Shown: piece by piece, positions 19,472 through 26,730 of the stretch
How the letters are laid out: every line of letters starts with the position of its first letter
How positions within the stretch are numbered: the stretch's first letter is position 1
Assembly: GCF_027359575.1 (NCBI RefSeq)
Contig: NZ_CP114784.1
Location: 991,819-1,055,818 of the forward strand
Reading direction: 5' to 3'
DNA from: Prochlorococcus marinus str. MIT 0917
GTDB taxonomy: Bacteria > Cyanobacteriota > Cyanobacteriia > PCC-6307 > Cyanobiaceae
Length of the DNA: 64,000 bases
Notes under the pieces: model-generated
Databases searched by the model: none
Seen by the model: the letters and a program-made list of their open reading frames with translations, nothing else
Told to the model about the DNA's origin: nothing
Position numbers and translations under genes: made by a program

Positions 19472-20998
19472 ATGTCGAAATTGTTCAATCAACGCATCAA
19501 GAGCAAATCAATATTTAATAAAACAGTCCTTAAGAACTCTTTTCTTGCTGGAGCATTTTTATTTTCGGGAATTCATCAGAGCGCACAGGCAAATTCAAAA
19601 TCAATTATTGCTGTAGAGCCATTAGTCTGCGATGTCGTTTCTGCAATTGCACCACCCTCTACTCCCGTAACCTGCTTAATTGATAGAAAACAAGATGTTC
19701 ATGATGTCAAGATCACCCCAAGGCAAGCTCAAACACTAAAAAGTGCGAATCAAATATTTACGCTTGGTTCAGAGATGACCCCTGCAATTAAAAAATGGTT
19801 AGATAATCCCTTAACTGTTGTCGTTGGTGTAAGTGCAATAGAAATAGACGATCATCATGACGACCACGATGATCATTCAGCTGCTAAACATGACGATCAT
19901 GATGACCACGATGATCATTCAGCTGCTAAACATGACGATCATGATGACCACGATGATCATGGTGATAGCCATGGAGAAGGAGCTTTTGAATGGGCTGGTG
20001 TTTTTGATCTTTCAGCAGGAACATACAAATGGTCTTTTGCCAAAGTCGATGGAGACTATGCTGATCCTGCAATGAAAATGGTTATTCTCAATTCTGGTGA
20101 TATTGAAGCATCAGAAGAGCTTGCCAAAGAATTATTAGGATCTAAGGATTCAGAAACCAAACGCAATAATGACAAACTTGTTGCGCAGGAAAAAGCATAT
20201 TTTCTTTCATTTAATGAGAAGAAAGACATCACAACCTTTACTGTAGAAATCAAAAAAGCTGGTAAATATGCATTCTTTACTGAGCATATGCCTTTTGAGT
20301 TTGAAGCCGACGAACATTTCTTTAAGGATGTTTCAGGCGACGATGTTGAACCTATAGCTCAAGTTCCAGATGAAGGCGATCATCATCATCACCATGATCA
20401 TGGTGGGCTAGATCCTCATATCTGGCATGACCCTCATAACATCATCAAGATGGGAAATGTCATTTCTAAAAATATCAATAAGAAAATTTCCTTCTTTGAC
20501 AGAGAAACAAAAAAAGTTTTAAAAGAAAGAACTCAAGCCGTTAATTCTATTTTAGAAGATCTCGACTTATGGACTCAAAAACAAGTTGCTACAATTCCTA
20601 CTGATCGAAGGACAATCGTTTCTAAGCACAAAGCGATGGAATATTACGGAGATGCATTTGGCTTGAAGACTTTGAGTCTATTAGATTTCCTTGGTGATTC
20701 TTCCAGCCTTAGACCAGAGACTATTTCTACGGTAATAGCTGAGCTCAAAGAAGAAAACGTGAACGTCTTATTCGCTGAGCAAAAGCCTCCTTCCAAGCTA
20801 TTAAAAAACTTAAGCAGACAAACTTCCACCCCTATTGCAAGAAATCAAATCTTTGTTGATGGTCTAATGCTAGAAGGGAATACTGTTTCAGTAGCAGTAC
20901 ACAACACATGTACAATTGTTGATTCGCTTGGTGGAGAATGTGATGAGAGAGAGGGGGATGAACTTGAGGGTAAATGGAATGATTTAACCAACCCTTAA
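19472..20998 (+). CDS. znuA: Zinc ABC transporter substrate-binding protein with inserted domain
   Basis: This is the periplasmic metal-binding protein of the Znu transporter, unusually long at 508 residues (typical ZnuA is about 300-350). A signal peptide precedes the ZnuA N-lobe (IIAVEPLVCDVVSAI). A His/Asp-rich loop (about 127-169, two 14-residue repeats of DHDDHSAAKHDDHD) follows. Next comes an insert from about 172 to 285 (FEWAGVFDLSAGTYKWSF to FFTEHMPFEFEADEHFF) that resembles an insert in the COG0523 protein encoded downstream. A second His stretch (DHHHHHDHG) then leads into the C-lobe (DPHIWHDPHN, SKHKAMEYYGDAFGL). It heads a probable operon with the next three genes, under the Zur-like box. 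Confidence 0.92.
   Translation: MSKLFNQRIKSKSIFNKTVLKNSFLAGAFLFSGIHQSAQANSKSIIAVEPLVCDVVSAIAPPSTPVTCLIDRKQDVHDVKITPRQAQTLKSANQIFTLGSEMTPAIKKWLDNPLTVVVGVSAIEIDDHHDDHDDHSAAKHDDHDDHDDHSAAKHDDHDDHDDHGDSHGEGAFEWAGVFDLSAGTYKWSFAKVDGDYADPAMKMVILNSGDIEASEELAKELLGSKDSETKRNNDKLVAQEKAYFLSFNEKKDITTFTVEIKKAGKYAFFTEHMPFEFEADEHFFKDVSGDDVEPIAQVPDEGDHHHHHDHGGLDPHIWHDPHNIIKMGNVISKNINKKISFFDRETKKVLKERTQAVNSILEDLDLWTQKQVATIPTDRRTIVSKHKAMEYYGDAFGLKTLSLLDFLGDSSSLRPETISTVIAELKEENVNVLFAEQKPPSKLLKNLSRQTSTPIARNQIFVDGLMLEGNTVSVAVHNTCTIVDSLGGECDEREGDELEGKWNDLTNP
19862..19960 (+). repeat. 42-bp tandem repeat encoding the ZnuA His loop
   Basis: A 42-base unit starting GACCACGATGATCATTCAG occurs at 19862-19903 and 19904-19945, followed by 15 bases of a third copy. 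The units are in frame and encode DHDDHSAAKHDDHD. Copy number could change by slippage, altering the length of the metal-binding loop. Confidence 0.9.
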
Positions 20999-21007
20999 GA
21001 TTCAAAA

Positions 21008-21050
21008 TTTGAATAATGTCTAACTTGAAAAAAGTTAGACATTATTCAAA
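21008..21050 (+). repeat. Perfect 19-bp stem-loop between znuA and the next gene
   Basis: TTTGAATAATGTCTAACTT (21008-21026) pairs perfectly with AAGTTAGACATTATTCAAA (21032-21050) around a GAAAA loop. It begins 10 bases after the znuA stop. There is no T run after it, so it is not a simple terminator; an mRNA stability or attenuation element is plausible. It would bury an ATG at 21016. Confidence 0.9.
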
Positions 21051-21054
21051 CTAC

Positions 21055-21372
21055 ATGTTTCCAACCAAAGGATATAAAGCATACAAACAACATTGGGAAG
21101 ACCAAGCGGGTTTCATGGATAAACCACCATGGGACCAAGATAAGATCCTAAAACTTATTATCTCAACTGATTTCGATTCCAATCTAAAAGAACTTCAATT
21201 TTCAAATCATTCGCTTAAAAAAGAGAATGGGGAAAATACATTAAGAGTAAAAGTCCCTTATAATTATTACGAACTTGATGACTTCGAGTCAAAATCACTT
21301 GAATTATTGGGTATTCAAGAAAATTGGATAACTGATATTTCTCTTGAAAACTCACATTGTTCAAATCGTTAA
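21055..21372 (+). CDS. Small protein of unknown function in the znu operon
   Basis: I do not recognise this protein. It has 105 residues from the ATG at 21055. A longer start at 21016 (118 residues) lies inside a perfect 19-bp stem-loop and seems less likely. It is soluble and polar, with an aromatic, His-containing start (MFPTKGYKAYKQHWEDQAGF then MDKPPWDQDK). It lies between znuA and the COG0523 gene, ending nine bases before the latter, so it probably belongs to the zinc operon. Confidence 0.65.
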   Translation: MFPTKGYKAYKQHWEDQAGFMDKPPWDQDKILKLIISTDFDSNLKELQFSNHSLKKENGENTLRVKVPYNYYELDDFESKSLELLGIQENWITDISLENSHCSNR

Positions 21373-21381
21373 TTAAAGGAA

Positions 21382-22764
21382 ATGAGTACCAAACAAAAAG
21401 TACCGGTGACAATACTGACTGGTTTCCTAGGATCTGGCAAAACGACTCTTCTTAATCGAATTCTAAGCGAAGAGCACGGTAAAAAAATAGCTGTTATTGA
21501 AAATGAATATGGTGAAGTTGGTATTGATCAAGGATTAGTAATCAATGCTGATGAAGAGGTCTTCGAGATGTCGAATGGTTGCATCTGTTGCACCGTTCGG
21601 GGTGATCTAATTCGTGTACTTGGAAACCTCATGAAGAGGCGAGACAAATTTGACTACGTATTAGTTGAAACTACTGGCCTTGCTGATCCTGGTCCTGTCG
21701 CTCAGACATTCTTTATGGACGATGAAATCCGTGAGGAGTTTTCACTTGATGGCATAGTCACACTTGTTGATGCAGCCCATATAGAGCAACAACTTGGTCG
21801 AAGTGATGAGAGTTCAGAGCAAGTTGCCTTTGCTGACGTCCTTGTCTTAAATAAAACTGATCTAGTTTCAGATGAATCACTCGACAACTTAGAATTACGG
21901 CTACGCGATATGAATCGTATGGCTCGTGTCATACGCAGTAAACAAGCAGACGTCTCAATTGATACTGTGCTAAATCTAAGTGCTTTTGATCTAGATCAAG
22001 TACTTCAGCGTCGTCCAACTTTTCTTGAACCAGAATACCCATTTGAGTGGACAGGTGTTTTTTCACTTGAAAAAGGTCGCTATGAACTTACGCTCGAAGA
22101 AGGTCCAGACCCCACAATGTCTCTCGTCCTGTTATTAAATCAAGGCAAGGATGAGACATCACTCAACTCAGGGGCTGAATCATGCGTAAGACTATATGCC
22201 GAACAAGAACAACTTATGAATCCAGGGGATATGGTCCCAGTCGGCAAACATGTAAGCCTTCAACTGCAATCCGGAGGAACTAAGTCCTTCTTCATAGATG
22301 TTGATAAGGCAAGGGATATAGGTCTGTTCACTCAACATACAGCCGAAGAATTTAATATGAAATTAACGAAAGTAAATACTCCTTCTACAGATGAGATAGA
22401 TAATGATCAGAACACCTCTACAATTTCTCCAATAGCTGAAAGGGTTTGGGTAGCTGAACACGAACACGATGACGAAGTAGGTTCAATCGCTATCGAGCGA
22501 GAGGGTGATGTAGATCCGGAGAAACTCAATAGATGGCTAAGTCGACTTTTGTCTGAGAAAGGTGTGGATATATTTCGCACCAAAGGTTTCATTAGTTATG
22601 CGGGTGAATCTAAGCGAATAGTTTTTCAAGGAGTACACATGCTCTTCACAGCACAACCTGATAAAGAATGGGGCAATGAACCTCGCCGTAACCAACTCGT
22701 CTTTATCGGTAGAAATCTTGATGCAGCAGAAATGAGTAGGGAGTTTGACAAATGTCTGGTATAG
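21382..22764 (+). CDS. COG0523 (CobW-type) GTPase with inserted domain
   Basis: COG0523 proteins are GTP-dependent metal chaperones or allocators; many are controlled by Zur. The 460 residues show Walker A GFLGSGKT (14-21), the metal motif CICC (67-70), ETTG (96-99) and NKTD (157-160). A domain from about 221 to 327 (FEWTGVFSLEKGRYELTLEE to FTQHTAEEFNM) is inserted before the usual CobW C-terminal domain (about 350-455) and resembles the insert in ZnuA. A His-containing linker (EHEHDDE) lies between. It has an AAAGGA ribosome-binding site and overlaps the WD40 gene by 13 bases. A zinc role is inferred from context. Confidence 0.9.
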   Translation: MSTKQKVPVTILTGFLGSGKTTLLNRILSEEHGKKIAVIENEYGEVGIDQGLVINADEEVFEMSNGCICCTVRGDLIRVLGNLMKRRDKFDYVLVETTGLADPGPVAQTFFMDDEIREEFSLDGIVTLVDAAHIEQQLGRSDESSEQVAFADVLVLNKTDLVSDESLDNLELRLRDMNRMARVIRSKQADVSIDTVLNLSAFDLDQVLQRRPTFLEPEYPFEWTGVFSLEKGRYELTLEEGPDPTMSLVLLLNQGKDETSLNSGAESCVRLYAEQEQLMNPGDMVPVGKHVSLQLQSGGTKSFFIDVDKARDIGLFTQHTAEEFNMKLTKVNTPSTDEIDNDQNTSTISPIAERVWVAEHEHDDEVGSIAIEREGDVDPEKLNRWLSRLLSEKGVDIFRTKGFISYAGESKRIVFQGVHMLFTAQPDKEWGNEPRRNQLVFIGRNLDAAEMSREFDKCLV

Positions 22765-23825
22765 AAGCATTTAGTCCCAAGGGAATGCTTCATGAAGGTT
22801 GGTCTACGCAAGTTGACGACTATGCGATTGTCTGCGGCTGGGCACTAGAAGGTAAAACTTTTTTAGTAGGTGATGTCGCTGGTGGGCTTTACGCATTTGA
22901 GGGAAAATCTGGAAAGCTCATTTGGCAAATAAAAGACATACATAAAGGTGGCTTACTCGCAATGTCTATACATCCAAATGGAAAGACTTTTGCAACTGCT
23001 GGCCAAGATGGACATGTGAATATATGGGAAAGCCAAGAGGGTACGGCAACTAATGCTTTGGAACTTGGGAAAGGATGGGTTGAGCACATCAAGTGGTCCC
23101 CAGACGGAAAATTTTTAGCAGTAGTTTTTACTAAATACGTCTATGTTTTTGATGATAAAGGTCAAGAACATTGGCGATCAGAGGAGCATCCCAGCACTGT
23201 CAGCGCAATTGCTTGGTCTAATTCAAATGAATTAGCAACAGCATGCTATGGCCAAGTCACTTTTTTTGATGTAGTAAACGACAAGATCAATCAAAAGTTG
23301 GAGTGGCGAGGCTCACTGGTATCAATGGTGCTTAGTCCAGATGGAGACATAGTGGCATGCGGCAGTCAGGATAATTCTGTTCATTTCTGGCGTCGTTCAA
23401 CAGATGAAGATTCAGAGATGACAGGATATCCAGGCAAACCAAGCCACCTAGCTTTTGATCAAACTGGCACAGTTCTTGCTACTGGGGGTAGTGATCGAGT
23501 AACGGTTTGGAGTTTTCAAGACGATGGTCCTGAGGGCACTGTACCTGGAGAGTTAATGCTTCATACCGAACCCATTTCATGCCTTGCTTTCTCACATAGC
23601 GGGATGCTTTTAGCTTCTGGCGCGAGAGATGGTTCAGTTTTTTCTTGGTTCCTCCAAGCAGATGGTCAGGGTGATCCAGTTGGTGGTGCATTTTCAGGTG
23701 ACCTTGTAAGCCAAATCGCTTGGCACCCTGATGACACTGCCTTGGCTGCAATAAATGCAAACGGAGGAATTACGGTTTGGGATTTTAAGGTTCGGACGAA
23801 AACGTCACCTCAAGGATTCGAATAA
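22752..23825 (+). CDS. WD40 repeat protein
   Basis: This 357-residue protein consists of about seven WD40 repeats forming a beta-propeller, seen in blocks such as SIHPNGKTFATAGQDGHVNIW, AFDQTGTVLATGGSDRVTVW and AFSHSGMLLASGARDGSVFSW. It has no signal peptide and no extra domain. WD40 propellers are usually protein-interaction platforms. It begins inside the last codons of the COG0523 gene (13-base overlap), so translation is probably coupled and the two products may act together. The partner and function are unknown. Confidence 0.88.
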   Translation: MSGIEAFSPKGMLHEGWSTQVDDYAIVCGWALEGKTFLVGDVAGGLYAFEGKSGKLIWQIKDIHKGGLLAMSIHPNGKTFATAGQDGHVNIWESQEGTATNALELGKGWVEHIKWSPDGKFLAVVFTKYVYVFDDKGQEHWRSEEHPSTVSAIAWSNSNELATACYGQVTFFDVVNDKINQKLEWRGSLVSMVLSPDGDIVACGSQDNSVHFWRRSTDEDSEMTGYPGKPSHLAFDQTGTVLATGGSDRVTVWSFQDDGPEGTVPGELMLHTEPISCLAFSHSGMLLASGARDGSVFSWFLQADGQGDPVGGAFSGDLVSQIAWHPDDTALAAINANGGITVWDFKVRTKTSPQGFE

Positions 23826-23846
23826 GGTCAAAATTTCTTATTTGCA

Positions 23847-23880
23847 ATAGATACTCGAGGGCTGCTCGATTGCTATTGCC
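23847..23880 (+). terminator. Stem-loop after the WD40 gene
   Basis: GCAATAG and CTATTGC form a 7-bp outer stem enclosing an inner CGAG/CTCG stem, about 20 bases after the WD40 stop. There is no T run, so this may be a 3' end structure of the znuA-WD40 transcript rather than a classical terminator. Confidence 0.45.
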
Positions 23881-23971
23881 TAGAAAATTAAAACTTCAAC
23901 AAGAGGAGTTTTTACTGATGTATAAATATTCCACATAACTTATATATGGTTATATTCCACCAGAGGACTCA

Positions 23972-24115
23972 ATGAAAAAAACAATTCTTTGGCTTCAAGA
24001 ATTACTCATTTCAATGGGAAATGCTCTATTTCATCCTTATAAAGATAACTCACCTCCAAGTTTTGAGGCGCAGCCTTTCAAAGATGACCCTTACAAGAAC
24101 CGAGGAATTGCATAG
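23972..24115 (+). CDS. 47-residue small protein, unknown
   Basis: A short ORF begins at ATG 23972 with an AGAGGA ribosome-binding site at a good distance and reads MKKTILWLQELLISMGNALF then HPYKDNSPPSFEAQPFKDDP. It has an amphipathic or hydrophobic N-terminal helix and a Pro/Asp-rich tail. It is followed by a good rho-independent terminator at 24146-24171, which supports a real, separately transcribed gene. The function is unknown. Confidence 0.65.
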   Translation: MKKTILWLQELLISMGNALFHPYKDNSPPSFEAQPFKDDPYKNRGIA

Positions 24116-24145
24116 GGCAAGGTCAAAATTGTTTTAAATTTCAAA

Positions 24146-24171
24146 GAGAGGTTCAACTGGGCCTCTTTTTT
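24146..24171 (+). terminator. Rho-independent terminator
   Basis: AGAGG and CCTCT form a stem around TTCAACTGGG, followed by a run of T at 24166-24171. It lies about 30 bases after the 47-residue ORF. Confidence 0.7.
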
Positions 24172-24242
24172 ATTATCTATTTTCGAGAAGAGAAAGTAAT
24201 GACCGAACCATAAAGAATTAGAGAATGTGCTTTAATAAGCCC

Positions 24243-24398
24243 ATGAACTCACAGATTAAGAAGAAGTTAAGCACAAGCAATTCTGGCGTTAACTTAAAAA
24301 AAACCGACAAGAAACAACCTACTTGGCATTTTGAAGTTGAAGGTAGCGGTCAAAGAAAGAGATATTTAAGATCTCTGAAAGACAAAGCTGTAGCTTAA
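24243..24398 (+). CDS. 51-residue basic small protein, unknown
   Basis: A short ORF reads MNSQIKKKLSTSNSGVNLKK then TDKKQPTWHFEVEGSGQRKR and YLRSLKDKAVA. It is strongly basic and has no membrane segment, so nucleic-acid binding is possible but unsupported. There is no strong ribosome-binding site. I do not recognise the family. Confidence 0.5.
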   Translation: MNSQIKKKLSTSNSGVNLKKTDKKQPTWHFEVEGSGQRKRYLRSLKDKAVA

Positions 24399-24552
24399 TT
24401 TATAGCCTTTTAATAAAACAACTTCATTTAAATCAAACACAACCCCTCTAGCCAACTAAAAGAGGGCAAATGTCTCTATTGGATTTTTATTGAATTAGTA
24501 CTTTCAATGGATTTAAAGTATCCAGAGATCGAAAAAACCTTAAAAAAATTCC

Positions 24553-25182
24553 ATGAATTTAATAGCTAGCTATAGAAATAAAGGTTTTGAATCTGTTGCA
24601 GATGGTGTGATGTCATTTTTCGATCGTCGCACGGACTTGCATCGCAATGGAATCGCCTTCAGCAATGGATCAAATAATGATTCAGATCCTGCAAAAATTT
24701 CTACTGATATCAGCCTTGTAGCCATAGATCGCAGCGACCCAGAAGCATTTGCACTCTCTGAGGTCATTGTAAGAGGCGTCGATGCTGGGCTTCAAAAATA
24801 CCTCCAAGATCGTCCTCTTTTTAGTAAATGCTCCCCAGAACAATCATTATTTGTCAATCCAATTTTCAACATACAACGTTATGCCCCTGGAGAAGGATTT
24901 AAAAAATGGCATTGTGACTGGACGATTAGCGAAGAAGCAACCGAACCGGTTCATAGAGTTTTAGCTTGGATTCTCTATTGCAATGATGTCGAATCTGGAG
25001 GTACAGAATTCCACTGGCAGGAATATCATGAGACAGCTGAACGAGGAAAATTAGTTATTTTCCCTGCTGGATTGACGCATATTCATAGAGGCAGAGTTAA
25101 CAAAATTCATTCCAAAACAATTGCAACTGGTTGGATAAATGCAGGTTCAAGAGACTCATATATTTCCAGACTGGCAAGTTAA
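24553..25182 (+). CDS. 2-oxoglutarate/Fe(II)-dependent oxygenase
   Basis: This 209-residue protein has the double-stranded beta-helix signature of prolyl-4-hydroxylase-like oxygenases: His120 and Asp122 in KKWHCDWT, a distal His in THIHRG (176 or 178), and a basic residue in HSKTIATGW (Lys188), which would bind 2-oxoglutarate. The GGTEFHWQEYHE and GKLVIFPAG strands also fit. Such enzymes hydroxylate proteins or small molecules; the substrate is not evident. A 20-codon ORF (24507-24569) overlaps the start and may couple translation. Confidence 0.85.
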   Translation: MNLIASYRNKGFESVADGVMSFFDRRTDLHRNGIAFSNGSNNDSDPAKISTDISLVAIDRSDPEAFALSEVIVRGVDAGLQKYLQDRPLFSKCSPEQSLFVNPIFNIQRYAPGEGFKKWHCDWTISEEATEPVHRVLAWILYCNDVESGGTEFHWQEYHETAERGKLVIFPAGLTHIHRGRVNKIHSKTIATGWINAGSRDSYISRLAS

Positions 25183-25454
25183 TTAATAGAAAAATATTCT
25201 TACACAATTATTTTTTCAAGGTAGAGACAAGATTGCTCCATCTCTCCATAGAGTCCATAAGCAATAATTTTTTCCCAAATCGGACTTTATGCTTGAAAAG
25301 ACAAAAAGTTTCGGATCTAAATTGATAATAATTTTTGAAGAAACTTCAACAGATTGAGAATGAATTGTGTATTATCAACAGACGTTCAGCTCTATTCGAG
25401 TCGCAGTTAGATTCAAGCCATGGAACGGGGACTTGAACAATGACAATTTTTCTA

Positions 25455-25595
25455 ATGGCTGAACTAACTTACAGAGGACTTAAGTACTCTCAAAACAAAT
25501 CTGCTAAAAGCTCTCAAGAAGTGCACTTGCAGTATTGTGGTCATGAAATCATGAGTAAGAGAATCCATGAAGCCATGAAAGCTGAAATGGGTTGA
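25455..25595 (+). CDS. DUF4278 small protein
   Basis: This 46-residue protein reads MAELTYRGLKYSQNKSAKSS then QEVHLQYCGHEIMSKRIHEA, matching the DUF4278 pattern (LTYRG..Y near the start) common in cyanobacteria. An in-frame ATG at 25440 would add five residues. That ATG overlaps the stop of a seven-codon ORF (MERGLEQ, 25420-25443), a possible leader peptide. The function is unknown. Confidence 0.65.
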   Translation: MAELTYRGLKYSQNKSAKSSQEVHLQYCGHEIMSKRIHEAMKAEMG

Positions 25596-25700
25596 GAAAG
25601 AATTAGAAAAAAGTCTTTCCATTAGTTAAATATAGTTTTTAATTATATTTTTGAATTTTGTTATTTATAAACTAAATAATAAACTAGTTTATTAAAATAC

Positions 25701-25719
25701 TGAATCAATCAATACAGTT
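25701..25719 (+). promoter_or_regulatory. Shared promoter-like element, copy 1
   Basis: TGAATCAATCAATACAGTT lies 45 bases before the ATG of the 64-residue gene. An 18-of-19 match lies at the same distance before the gene at 26731. TACAGT inside it fits a -10 hexamer (TANNNT). Confidence 0.5.
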
Positions 25720-25764
25720 TTAATTTAATTAATGCCTTAAAAGTAAACTCTTTTCAAATCAAAC

Positions 25765-25959
25765 ATGCAATATGAGCCGGGGACGATAGATTGCCATGTC
25801 TTCCTAGAATGCAAAGAGCAAATAGAGAAGATGCTACTTAGATTATACAAAGTAGAGAATACTGAGCATATTTGTAACCAACTTCAATCTATTTACCAAC
25901 AAATAGAAGGTATGCATGAGTTAAAGAAAGTTAAGAGAAAAAAAATTTATACTAATTAA
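25765..25959 (+). CDS. 64-residue small protein, unknown
   Basis: The ORF reads MQYEPGTIDCHVFLECKEQI then EKMLLRLYKVENTEHICNQL and ends in a basic stretch (KKVKRKKIYTN). It is predicted to be mostly helical and has three cysteines. It has a promoter-like element in common with the gene at 26731. I do not recognise the family. Confidence 0.5.
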   Translation: MQYEPGTIDCHVFLECKEQIEKMLLRLYKVENTEHICNQLQSIYQQIEGMHELKKVKRKKIYTN

Positions 25960-26061
25960 GCTTTAAGCAAATAAATTCAAAACTTACTTTAATTTTTAAT
26001 AGATTTTTAATTCTGTATCAATTAAGTCTTAACTTATCCAACTAAATTACCTATAACTGTT

Positions 26062-26145
26062 TTATCAGAAAACCCGTTCCAAAGTTTTCTGTAGGGAGGT
26101 CAGCACTACTGGGAAGGGTTTTGACCTCCCTCTAATTTTTTAAAA
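26062..26145 (+). ncRNA. Candidate small RNA with two stem-loops
   Basis: This non-coding stretch folds into two hairpins. CAGAAAAC (26066-26073) pairs perfectly with GTTTTCTG (26084-26091) around a CCGTTCCAAA loop. AGGGAGGTCA (26093-26102) pairs with TGACCTCCCT (26122-26131) around a 19-base loop containing GGGAAGGGTT, followed by a T run. A TATAAC sequence at 26052-26057 fits a -10 box just upstream. A promoter, a 5' hairpin with an exposed loop and a terminator hairpin within about 85 bases is the layout of abundant picocyanobacterial sRNAs of the Yfr type. I cannot name the family with certainty. Confidence 0.65.
26093..26141 (+). terminator. Strong terminator hairpin of the candidate sRNA
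   Basis: A 10-bp perfect stem (AGGGAGGTCA/TGACCTCCCT) is followed within five bases by TTTTTT. It would end the short transcript starting near 26060. Confidence 0.8.
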
Positions 26146-26169
26146 AAAGTAATTAATTTAATAAATTTA

Positions 26170-26376
26170 CTAATTAAATCCTAATTTCAAAGTTCCCCAA
26201 AGATCAAATGCACCAAATAAAAAAGCTATAAAAACCAAGTCCCATGCTTTCTGCTTAATAGCCCAAGGAGCAAAAAATACTTCACCAAGGCCATGAAGAG
26301 CTGCTCCTATTCCTAGATGATCTAAAACCAAAAGGCCATGAGATAGTAAAAATAATCCACTAGCAAAGTATCTCAA
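26170..26376 (-). CDS. Small two-helix membrane protein, unknown
   Basis: This 68-residue protein starts at a TTG (MRYFASGLFLLSHGLLVLDH) and has two hydrophobic segments separated by GLGEVFFAPWAIKQKAWD. It resembles small conserved picocyanobacterial membrane proteins, but I cannot name a family. The start is uncertain because no ribosome-binding site is visible. Confidence 0.5.
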   Translation of the reverse strand: MRYFASGLFLLSHGLLVLDHLGIGAALHGLGEVFFAPWAIKQKAWDLVFIAFLFGAFDLWGTLKLGFN

Positions 26377-26730
26377 AAAGGTATCGTAAGTTATGAGTTT
26401 AATTTTTTTTTATGTTCGAAAAAGTAATCGCTGTTTCAGGGAGAGATTTAAAAGTTTTGACCATCAAGTCAACCAAGAGTTTTTTATTTTTAATGCCTGA
26501 TTTAGTCATAACCAGATAGCTTAATGTAGTTAAAGTTATAAATATTTTTGATATTCTTATGTATCATTAATTGCTTTGTGAGCTAAATAAAACAAAGCAT
26601 ATTTGATGACTTTTAGTATATTTAAATACCCTTACTCTTACCTAAAAGATAATTAATTCGATAAAAGTGAATCAATTAATACAGTTAGATACATTTATTC
26701 ACGTAATATTTGGTACAAATAAAATTTTTA
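26377..26730. other. AT-rich intergenic region
   Basis: These 354 bases hold no well-supported gene. A 35-codon ORF (26412-26519, MFEKVIAVSGRDLKVLTIKS...) is present but has no ribosome-binding site and may be chance. A 7-bp inverted repeat, GCTTTGT/ACAAAGC, lies at 26573-26598. The right end holds the second copy of the shared promoter-like element. Confidence 0.4.
26668..26686 (+). promoter_or_regulatory. Shared promoter-like element, copy 2
   Basis: TGAATCAATTAATACAGTT differs at one base from the element at 25701-25719 and lies 44 bases before the ATG at 26731. The matched spacing suggests a shared promoter or operator. Confidence 0.5.

Noticed and set aside
19857-20075. Met/Thr/Ile-rich frame inside znuA
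   Set aside because: It is the +1 reading of the His/Asp repeat; the znuA frame is clearly the coding one.
23826-24130. Recurrent AAGGTCAAAATT after two stop codons
   Set aside because: The 12-base match at 23825 and 24119 could be chance in AT-rich DNA and has no structure around it.
24443-24467. CCCTCT/AGAGGG hairpin as a terminator
   Set aside because: The stem is short, the loop is long and no T run follows.
25131-25325. 64-codon plus-strand frame after the 2OG oxygenase
   Set aside because: It starts inside the oxygenase gene in another frame and has no ribosome-binding site or protein-like conservation.
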